This document shows positions 10,947 to 21,800 of a stretch of 64,000 nt of DNA, piece by piece (position 1 is the stretch's first letter; the number at the start of each line of letters is the position of its first letter). Below the pieces are notes generated by a model, which saw nothing but the letters and a program-made list of their open reading frames with translations, searched no databases and was not told the DNA's origin. The position numbers and the translations under genes were made by a program. Origin of the DNA: Liolophura sinensis (Eukaryota > Mollusca > Polyplacophora > Chitonida > Chitonidae); assembly GCF_032854445.1 (NCBI RefSeq), contig NC_088295.1, positions 53,923,249-53,987,248 of the forward strand. Reading direction: 5' to 3'.

Positions 10947-13570
10947 GACTGGTAACTTGTGTTTGCCAGGGAAGAAAGTTTGTTATATTAAATTTAATCA
11001 GTTAGGGAGAATAGCCATCTGTTATTGAACAAAATAATTTGTTCCTCTTTCATAATAATAATATGTCCGGTACCAACTGTACATAACCTGTACAAGTGGA
11101 GGACATCAGAAGTTAAGTCAGCGTCATAGGCCGTTTTTCCACTTTAAGCCAGGGGTGTACTTTTCTAGGAACAATCTATTCCAAGAGGCCCTGGCAAAGT
11201 CTGTGGTAGAACATGGTTTGCATATAGGGAGGTCACTTTAAAGTTCACTAGTAACTTGCCAAAGGTCAGTGGATTACCACAGACACTCTGGTTTCTTGTA
11301 CTCATCAAAACAACGATCAAGAAATATATTCTTAAAATAAACAAAGTTCAGAAGCAGTGGTATAATTTCTCCAATGGATTGCAAAAATTTCGTTTCAAGG
11401 TCTGTCTATGTAACAAAGTGTATGGATTGTTGTGTGTACATGTAAGTTATCCCCAGCATTGAAAATATTACATTGCCATGATTTACACGTGTTCATACCA
11501 CTCTGTACATATAGTCAAACAGCCACCAGGTGGTGCTTGGATACTTTGACTTTGAACAACATTCATCTATATGTAGAGGTGCAGTTTCTATCCCAACTTC
11601 AGACAAAGAATTTGTTCATGGGGCCTTGATGACAGGATGTGGTTGTTAACACATGGTCTAACGTGGGAAAGTTCGTCACTACAAACACTGCTTTCCTCCA
11701 CCCTTCAATACTTCTGAAAGGTATCAAACAGCTACCAAATAAATCACATGAATATGTATATAGAATTTGGTAGGATTTGTCATTATACTTCTACACTATG
11801 TAGATGTGGAACTCTACAGGTGATTATAGATAGAGAGTGTGAACATTCTTTGTCAGGTCTTACATTTTTTTGGGGGTGAGGACTTTCTTGTCAGAACAAT
11901 ATGAACACTGGTTATATCATTTGGGAGTTCTCACAGCCAAATTACAAGTTTTTTGATCAAATTATTTTAAAAACCAACCTTGTTATTCATACCATATATT
12001 ATCAGTTCTTTTGTAAATTTTTTTTTTAGATCTGTACATACTGTTTAATGATAAGTTATATGTTTCATCTGTAATGCATATGTGGATGACAAGTACAAAA
12101 ACACTGTGTGTGTGCATTAAATTGCTACATAATGCACATACTGATGTTTTAGCTGCTTGAGTATTCTATTGACTATGATGGCGTGCATTGAAGTGTGGCG
12201 GATTCGTTTTATTTTATACTTGTAGCAGAAAGCGACCGCTTTCCAGGTTCAGTTCATTTCACCTGTCTATCTGCTTGTTTACTGGAAGACAAATCATCTT
12301 TTGTAAAGTTGATAAATTCTGTTTTATAATACTAAATTATAGGATCTATAGGGTCAAGCTGTATTATAGGCATCCTGCTCCCTTGGTTATGCTTACCTCT
12401 GAATACAAGTGCATTAATTCCAACCAAAACCACATGTTTTGGCATATAAGAGAAAGGTCATAAATGGAGAGTTTTTTTTTTTTTTTTTCAAATTTCTATG
12501 GTCATGAGTGCCACTATCTGAACTATACATTTTAGTCTTAAAAATCTTATAGATTTTGTTTTTAAACCACACCAGAAGTTCTACTTAACTGGATTTGTAG
12601 AGGGTTCAAGGCATCTCTGTTTTTGTGTATGCAGTAGTCAGTCATCACCTTTACTTCACTTACATTTACTACTTGTTTCTAGGTTATCCTTGTTATGTCA
12701 TATGACTCAGACAAACATAACCCACCTTGACCGGCAGTCTGATAGAGACAGTCAGAATCATTACTGATCGGCTCCTCTGTCAGATACAGTGTAAATAGGT
12801 TTAGGTGTAAAATACCACACCCTTGTGCACCTATGTCAGGTGTGAGAAAGATTTCTTTTCTACTATTTCCAATGTAAGCTTATCATCAAGGTTTCAGTAA
12901 TATTACACACAATGAATGTGTTCTTTACAGTATCATCATAGTAAATTGTACCATAAATAATGTTTAAGGCATATTTTTAATTGTTTTATGTCCACTTTGT
13001 ATTAATGTATAATAAACAGAGTACGTACATATGAAATGATTGTGTTTTTATAAAAATGAATTGATGTTTGTTTATTATCTTTTTTGCCCCAAATACACTC
13101 ATATATTACCTAATTTGGTGTGTTTAATGTTTTATGGCAAAGTGTCCTCACAAATCCATGATCTAACAAGTCATAGGGAAAATTTACATGCCCTTACCAT
13201 AAGCTAGTGCTTGCATACATAGCCTGGGGAAGTTAGGGCCTACCAATACAATGTATATTCCTGTGACATGTATGAGGCTATCTGTTCACCATGGTATGGT
13301 GTGCAGACAGCATCCTTACATAATCCTGATAACCTTATTACTGAGATACATGTACTATATAATTGCTGTTAGCCGTGGCAAGCCGCGGTATAAAATCGTT
13401 CTGTTGGGTCATCAATTTTTTTTAACATCCTACCTTTCAACTCTGGCCATTGACTTAATGAGTGGTCTCAGTTCAAGGCAACATCTTTTGGGTGTGGATT
13501 TGTGCTTGTGTTTATTTCACTTGGTTGAGAACAGTGACAACAGTCAAGCTGCAGCACATCAAGTCAACCT
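10947..13570. other. Intergenic, no gene seen
   Basis: AT-rich DNA between CHMP1B and the SINE cluster at 13.6-14.2 kb. Short ORFs only, no splice-linked coding pattern. Confidence 0.6.
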
Positions 13571-13575
13571 GCATG

Positions 13576-13697
13576 AGTCATGAGTTTCCCCCGGCTCTGC
13601 CCGCTTTCCGCCCACCATAATGCCGACCGCCGTCGTATAAGTGAAATATTCTTGAGTACGGCGTAAAACACCGATCAAATAAACAAATAAATAAATC
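13576..13697 (+). mobile_element. SINE family 2, 5'-truncated
   Basis: GAGTTTCCCCCGGCTCTGCC through GCCGTCGTATAAGTGAAATA and an A-rich tail. Confidence 0.88.
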
Positions 13698-13943
13698 ACA
13701 TCAAGTGGTTCTGTTACCAAAACTGATCTTCACTATTTTTCTGCATGGTCAACAAATGACTGCTTCCTACTTAATGTTTTAGAAGAAGCAAACAGAAAAC
13801 TTATTGTCTGACAAAGCCAGTAGAAAAAAAAAACTGACTGATTGTGAAAATCGGTTCTTGTTCAAAGCTGTGTATTGTCCACCAGTGATTTATGTGTATA
13901 GGTACCATTCTGATTTTATGTTGTAACCTTCATTACCTCTTGG

Positions 13944-14210
13944 CGGGGCCTCTGTGGCTCAGTCGGTTAGCGCGCTAGCGCAGCGTAATGACCCAGAAGC
14001 CTCTCACCAATGCGGTCGCTGTGAGTTCAAGTCCAGCTCATGCTGGCTTTCTCGCCGGCCGTACGTGGGAAGGTCTGTCAGCAACCTGAGGATGGTCGTG
14101 GGTTTCCCCCGGGCTGTGCCTGGTTTCCACCCACCATAATGCTGGCCGCCGTCGTATAAGTGAAATATTCTTGAGTACGACGTAAAACACCAATCAAAAA
14201 AAAAAAAAAT
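13944..14210 (+). mobile_element. SINE family 2, full-length reference copy
   Basis: Starts GGGGCCTCTGTGGCTCAGTC. The A-box TGGCTCAGTCGG matches the Pol III consensus, and GAGTTCAAGTCC is the B-box. Ends CACCAATC plus an A-run. Useful as the reference copy for the family in this window. Confidence 0.93.
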
Positions 14211-14594
14211 CATTATAGATATATAATATGTATCCATTCTGTATCCCAGGTATATCTTACCAGCTATATCTGCTGCACAAGAAATCTGAAGTTAAACAAA
14301 AAATAAAGCATTCCTATCACCAGTATGTCCATTCATAGTATCATACCTAGTGCTTGTCGTTTTGTACATGTAGTTCAGTGTACACTGTGGTGACATTCCC
14401 GTAACAGTCATTTTTCACTTGCATGGTTACACTGTAGATGAATTTAGTTGGTAAGCACATGTATAGTGTGGGCATATAAACTTGAATTCTGAACTACCAT
14501 CTAATATTATAGCAAAATATTCTGAGGTAGAGTATACACCAGAGGGTGGAACCTCAGTATGATCTCTCATCCAAACTGATCCGGTATCTTATAA

Positions 14595-14740
14595 CTCAGC
14601 AGGGTACTAACCCTGACCTGGGTGGTCTTCTCAGAGGTGACAAGACCAGAGCCCACACTTCAACCAGCCACAATCCTGGCCTGCATGGTCTTACAGGTGA
14701 CAAGACCAGAGTCAACACTTCATCCAGCCACGTACAGGTA
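14595..14740. repeat. Tandem duplication of about 63 bp
   Basis: GGTGACAAGACCAGAG..CACTTCA.CCAGCCAC is present twice, with a third partial start to the left. Between CHMP1B and ASCC3. Confidence 0.75.
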
Positions 14741-15492
14741 TCACAATTTAGACAGTTGATGTAATTTAGCTTCTTGATACAAACTTTGTTCACTATGATA
14801 CTCATGTTCACCTGTCATTCCTATCTCCTGACATCCAAATCCTGCCTTTAAGCATGGTTCCACTGCTCATGAATTTCAACAACCATGCAGACTGCTAAAC
14901 TGGCAAGTTATACAGAAAACAAACTCTTCATTTTATAGCCAGTTCCTTGTCTGGTAACTGTGTATTTACACAAATAATTGTGACAGGACATAAATCCACT
15001 AGCGTAGTTAATTTAATATTGGGTAGTAAATGTCAACACAATCATATGTACATAAAACAGATCATCAGATAGGAAGTGAAATAGGTTAGTCTTTTCAAAT
15101 AACTTTAGAATTATGTATAACCAATCTCAAACTTTCATGTACATGGTACAGTTTACAGATATGCTTCATGATAAGAGAGATGTACATCTACCTTTACAAC
15201 AAGCAGGCCTTATCTCAGTGCAGTTCAACACACTTTGCAAATAATTTTAATTTTACTGCAGGTTTAATCCTTTTTTTGTATGTGTACAAGCGTATAACAA
15301 GAGAGAAATTCACTTATACAACCTGGGTCATTGAGTCCTGGGTTATGGATAAAAATGGTCTTCAACTATTTCCTTCCAAAACTAACAATTTGAGCAATCA
15401 ATGTCCTCAAATAATTATACATGTGCTTCAAAATATGCCACAGTGTCAAGGTCACATAGAGGTCAACTGGTAAGGTTCAAGTTAGAAAGAGG

Positions 15493-15810
15493 TCAGAAGG
15501 TCACCTCACGACCAGAATGTTCCATGTCTGTGTTCACCTGAGTGGCAAGGTTAGCAGGTATGACCTCCAGACACACGTCATATTGCTGGTCCAGGCCAAG
15601 GTAGCAGTCACTCATCAGATACAACGTGTAGATAACCCGACCCACCACTTCCGGGCTGTAAAAGGCAAGCGACACAGACGTCTTGTTCCGCACGTAACCA
15701 ATTCGCTTCAAAGCAATCACTTCCTTTGTCTCTATTTCCCCGAGGACAAGGAACCAACCTTCATCTTTAGGCTTGGGGAATCGTGGTGTGTGGGCTTTGC
15801 TGTCTTTTTG
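15493..15810 (-). CDS. ASCC3: ASCC3 last coding exon
   Basis: Acceptor ATTGCAG|CAAAAA then 105 codons and a stop. Contains PRFPKPKDEGWFLVLGE, ALKRIGYVRN and MSDCYLGLDQQYD, typical of the ASCC3 C-terminus, ending GREVTF. Confidence 0.96.
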   Translation of the reverse strand, partial: QKDSKAHTPRFPKPKDEGWFLVLGEIETKEVIALKRIGYVRNKTSVSLAFYSPEVVGRVIYTLYLMSDCYLGLDQQYDVCLEVIPANLATQVNTDMEHSGREVTF

Positions 15811-18800
15811 CTGCAATATGCGTAATACAAAAATTATGACAGTTATTAGGTAAGTATTAACATGCATGTTACTCTGCACACACTGTAATGCATCACTTTT
15901 CTGAGTAATTTCTTAACCCTGGGCGACGGGAAAGGGTATATGGCCAGGTACGGCAGAGATACCTGCTCTACATGTGCTTCTCTTCAAATATATGTGGTCC
16001 ATACTTACTGATAGGCCATGAAAACAAAATGAGTATAAGAAGGAATGATGTCACACTGAGATTTTTCGGTGGCATCTCATTTAAAATGGCTATATGTATG
16101 CCACAAAAAAAAACAAAAAAACAAAAGAAAACACAACTTGCAATTCAAATCTCTTATTATTTAAAACACCATGAGTTATTTTATATCCTACAAGAATGCT
16201 GTTATGATTACCAGTCTATCATAGACAATAAACATAAGCCATGGTTGTGATCTTGCCTGCACTATCAAAGGTACCAGTCGTCCTGGATTGAATTCCGTAG
16301 AAAGAAAAAAATAATAATCTCTCAGGAGACCCACCCTGAGTTTGTTTATCCTCTGAAGATCCACTTTGAGCACGTATTCTTGGTCAGCGTGTACTGGTAT
16401 CCAATCACTGTCTGGTCGCACACCACCTACATCAGACAACAGACAACAAAGAAACAATTATTTCACATGGAAATTTTCTACACATATATACAACTGTAAA
16501 AAAAAGTTGTTCAATAAGAGGCTCTTCAAGCCTCTTTGTCAACTCTTTCATAACTGCTTATGTTTGTTTATCTCTATGTAATAAAGTTGACACTGAGTTA
16601 TTTGTTTATAGTTCCGGTGTGTGAGACTAAAGGGAGACAACTCTGGTATGGATTACCTCTGTAATCCTGGTTGACATGTTTGGTTTCCAGGCTTCCTCCT
16701 TCAGCCCACCAACCTTGCACTGACAAAGACATCTCTATCTGAGGCAGTCTACCAAGCACCTGGTAAATCTACAACAAAAGCAATTTGGTCAATGGATGGC
16801 CATTTTATCTAAAACTTCTGAAATTGTCCTAAATTCACCATCTTGTGATCCATTGGGCCCAGGCCATGCACAACAGCATAATTGCGCTCTTCTTTTACCA
16901 TAGCATTCTGAACGGTGCATTAGCTGTGGTTAATAGCTTTCCATACTCGCACCCTATGTTACTATTACTTCACGACGAGACAAATCTGAGTAGCAATCCG
17001 AGTGACACGACCCTGTACCCATCCTATAACCTTCTGTCAAAATGTTCAGCATTGATTCAATGTCAAGCTTGAGAAAACTTGATTTGTACACACCAGGATG
17101 GAAGTCTGAAGTGATATATGATTACAATGTGTCAGGTGAGCATGACATTTAGAATTTTGTGCCTAACAAATTTTGTCTGGTTTTTCAGGGAGAAAAACCT
17201 AAACCTGATATGCTAAATGCACATTCATTTATAGATGTGTCGGAACAAACACATGGTTATCTGCTGATAATTGAAACTTTGACTAGCTGCGTATCACATA
17301 TATTTAACAGTTTACTACATATCTACATGCTTTACATGTGCATATCAATCTGCACCTTATCATAGGCCGTTCCAGAAATCCCATATCTGCCAATTCTCCA
17401 CTCCCACATTTTACTGTGAACACATTAGCCTAGCCCTGTGTTTTATTCTCATTCACTGTTATCTTATGTGGTTACTTGCAACTGGGATGAATTTCCACTG
17501 ATTCACCGCCGTTCGAGTCCAAAAACACCTTGTTTACTTGCGCGGACTGCAAACTCCTTATAGCCAACACCCTCATAACCACATGGCAGTCCACTGACTT
17601 CAGCAAAGAAGTGAACATAACATTACATTGTAGTTGTGTTTACGGGTCTAAGTTATAACAGGAAGATGTCAGAGAACGATACTTAATATGTAGTGAGGGC
17701 TTATAGTTTTATGAAGTGGAAAATCATTCAATATCTAATTTCTGAAGGCAAACTTGGCACAGTCACTTGTGGCAGAGGTCGTATCTGTCACTGAAAGGTA
17801 ACCAAGAGCAGTTTGTGTGTGATAGCTACAGCCCTGACAAATGGTTCGAATCGGCCAATCAGGAAACATGATGTAAAACTATTTATTTGATGTTTCGGTG
17901 TTTTACGCCGTACTCAAGAATACTTCACTTATCTGATGGCGGCCAGAATTATGGTGGGTGGAAACCAGCCAGAGCCCGAAACCAGCCAGAACCCATGACC
18001 ATCCGCAGGTTGCTGCCACACCTTCCCATGTACGGCCCCAGAGGAAGCTAGCATGAGCTGGACTTGAACTCATAGTGACTGCAGTGGTGAGAGGCTCCCG
18101 GGCCTTTATGCTGCGCTAACCAACTGAGCCACTAAAACTCTGTTGAAATGACCACTTGGCACAATATCTTTCCTATATCTTGTACTCAGAAACGTCAATA
18201 GAATGGTAATGCTAACACTTCTTATAATGAAACAACCTCATGAAGTATGGTCAAGAGTATATAGAGGCAGTTACACAACTGAATATCTCAAAATCTTTTC
18301 ATGGACCTCTAAATTACTAAGAGTTTAAGACAAAATGACTGGTGTCAACAAACTGGGGGCAGATATCACTGCACAATGTCTGTATTGGAGACAGGAGGGT
18401 TTTTTTGTTGTTGTTGTTGTTTTTTTGTTTTTTGTGGTGCATTCATGTACACTGGGGCTTTGTACCTGGTCAATTTGTGTCCTGCTGAGGTTTTCCTCTA
18501 GCATGGCCTGTAGAACATCAAAGCGACCATCACATACGGCCATCAGCTCAGGTAGACTCTGTACAGACACACGCTCCTTACCCGCACCACCTGACCTACT
18601 CGCAGACCTGCAGACAAACAACCAATATAACCATCAACTGTGTCTTAATCATACAGGAAATAATAAAACAAGGAAATCACACCTACCTCTTACCTCATAA
18701 TCCTGCCCTTAAGATTACATTAAGTAATATACATGTACATGCAGGTTTATAGGGGGAAGAAAAACAGGTGAAAAAGACACCGTAACTCCTCTGTTCCAGT

Positions 18801-21800
18801 CTGAGTCATATACTGCAAACTTCCTACAGTGGTAAGTGTGGTGCACCCATCCCAGCCTCCCCTGCCCTAACTGTTTCTTTGGGGAATTAGTGGTGATAAG
18901 CAGAAAAGAACACCCATAAAATAATTTACATACCCTAATTTTTCTAATTTTTGGGACACCTGATCTGTTTTTTTTTTCAGCCAATATACATTGCAGCAGT
19001 AATATTTACTTTCTTTTTTTTTCACATGGTTAGCCCACAACATATTCATATACAAAACACTGGGAGAGAAATGTAACTTTTAGCTTTTAGCATTAGTAAT
19101 ATCTGTCCTAAAGTAAGAAGAATTAGGGTAGTCTTACATGACATGTTCATTGGAGATCACTTGAGGTAGTGTCAGCAGGGAGGAGTCATCAAGCCTGTGT
19201 CACAGTACCACTTGAGGAGTGAGGAGATCCCAGACACATGCCAGACTTACCTTAAACAATGGACATGGTATGTGAGGACATGAGGGAGTGTCAGCAGGGA
19301 GGAGTCATCAAGCCTGTGTCACAGTACCACTTGAGGAGTGAGGAGATCCCAGACACATGCCAGACTTACCTTAAACAATGGACATGGTATGTGAGGACAT
19401 GAGGGAGTGTCAGTAGGGAGGAGTCATCAAGCCTGTGTCACAGTACCACCAGAGTTGTGAGGAGATTCCAGGACACAAGCCAGACTTACCTTAAACAATG
19501 GACATGGTATGTGAGGACATGAGGGAGTGTCAGTAGGGAGGAGTCATGAAGCCTGTGTCACAGTACCACCAGAGGTGTGAGGAGATTCCAGGACACAAGC
19601 CAGACTTACCTTAAACAATGGACATGGTATGTGAGGACATGAGGTAGTGTCAGTAGGGAGGAGTCATGCAGCCGATGTCCCTGTACCACCAAAGGTGTGA
19701 GGAGATCCCAGACACGAGCCAGACTTACCTTAAACAATGGACATGGTATGTGAGGACATGAGGGAGTGTCAGTAGGGAGGAGTCATGAAGCGTGTGTCAC
19801 AGTACCACCAGAGGAGTCAGGAGATCCCAGGCACAAGCCAGACTTACGTTAAACAATGGACATGGTATGTGAGGACGTGAGGTAGTGTCAGTAGGGAGGA
19901 GTCATGAAGCCTGTGTCACAGTACCACCAGAGTTGTGAGGAGATCCCAGGACACAAGCCAGACTTACGTTAAACAATGGACATGGTATGTGAGGACGTGA
20001 GGTAGTGTCAGTAGGGAGGAGTCATGAAGCCTGTGTCACAGTACCACTTGAGGAGTGAGGAGATCCCAGAAACATGCCAGACTTACCGTAAACAATGGAC
20101 ATGGTATGTGAGGACATGAGGGAGTGTCAGCAGGGAGGAGTCATGGAGCCAGCGCCCTTGTACAACCATCTGTATCAGGTGTATAACTTGCAGTCCGGTA
20201 ACCAGCCATCCTTGGTCAGCAGAAACATCCAGCATGGCCTGTCCAAATTGATTACAGATATAATAATTGTGTGGTATCTGTGATTTATTACCCTGAAGGA
20301 TATATCCTCATATCATACATTGTCACTGATTCAACACATTCTGGCCAAATCTCTGCAATTTCCCTTCACCAATCTACCTAGTACATGCACACTAATATGC
20401 ACTCCTTAGTGAGGGGGGTTCTATGTACTATTAAAAAAAACAACACTTTATTTGTTTTTTTATCACAAAAATAAAAAGTGTCTTTTTGTTTCCTGTTTTA
20501 AGACTTCTGACCAAACCCATCTAGCTTGGCAGGAGCATTAGACAGTTTGGATATATATTAAAGCAACAATTCACTGACACCATGGTAACTCCTATAACAA
20601 TCTGGGGTTTGAGCATCCTTATTCCAGACAAGCATGTTTTAAAAAAAACATGCACTGTACTAAGAAATGTTTGGTTAAGACCACAGTTTTTACCAGGAAA
20701 TGACGGAGCAGGAAAAAGAACCTTGAGGGAAAACAGGTCAAGGTTAATGACAATATCAATGGTACCTGGCAGATCCTGATGGCTTGGTCCAGCACTGACT
20801 TGGTGTCAGTCTGGTAGTCTGTGGAGGGTAGGCTGATTTGACTGAAATGGGCCTGGAGCAGCAGGTGGGTCTTGGTGTTAGATGAGTCATACGAGTGAGG
20901 GTTAACCTTTAGAGGTAGCTGCTGAGCAAGTTCACTGCCAACACACAGATTGTAATCAGCAATTAACACACAGAACACCATCTCTCAGGATTTCCAAGAC
21001 ATTTCAAGACATAAAACACTACCAGCATATAACTTTGAAAACAGTTTGAATAGGCATTAATCTTGTTGATTGGATTGGTGTTTATCGCCGTACACAAGAA
21101 TTTTTCATTTATAACATAGCACAGTCCAGATGCTTGACCCGATTGACATGTAAGGTCAAGTACACATCACTGCCATTACTTCCGATGTAGCGTTCTCATG
21201 TGATGTGGCAAATCACTCTTTAAATCATGACACCCTCGTTTTCGCAAACAGGTCAGCAACATGGCCGTACAGCGTACAGCTATTTATATTATCATTATCA
21301 AATCCATCCACCTGTGATCCAAATTTGACCTTCAAACAAACACAAGTCTGTTGTGCATTAGCAAAGTAACAAATGTAGAATTTAATTTCTTTCATCCCAA
21401 ACAGGTGAATTGTTTGAACTGAAGGTTAATGTGTTTGGACAACATTCATGTATCAGCCAACAGGATGCAGAAAATCTCTCATTTTCGAAATTATTCCTTG
21501 TCTAAAGAAGAAAAAACTGTCTCAATTACAACTGTTGGAGTTGTCATGGTTGTGTTGCCTGTCATGTTCACGTAGGCCTAAATATGGTTCTCATTCCTGT
21601 GTGAAACCAAGAAGGGATTCACTTAATGTGTAAAGGAGGTGCCATCACCAAGCATAGGTCCTACCATGCATAGTTAGGATTTCTGACAAGCTTCTGACAG
21701 GAGAATTCTCACAGAATTGCACTCTCCCTAGCAGTTGAAACTTTTGAATTCAGCGTAACTGCCCTGAGAATGTCTCAACCAATGAAATGTCACCAAGCTA

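Noticed and set aside
13950-14040. tRNA-gene-like sequence with A and B boxes
   Set aside because: It is the head of SINE family 2; the same sequence recurs in several copies with a SINE body and A-rich tail.
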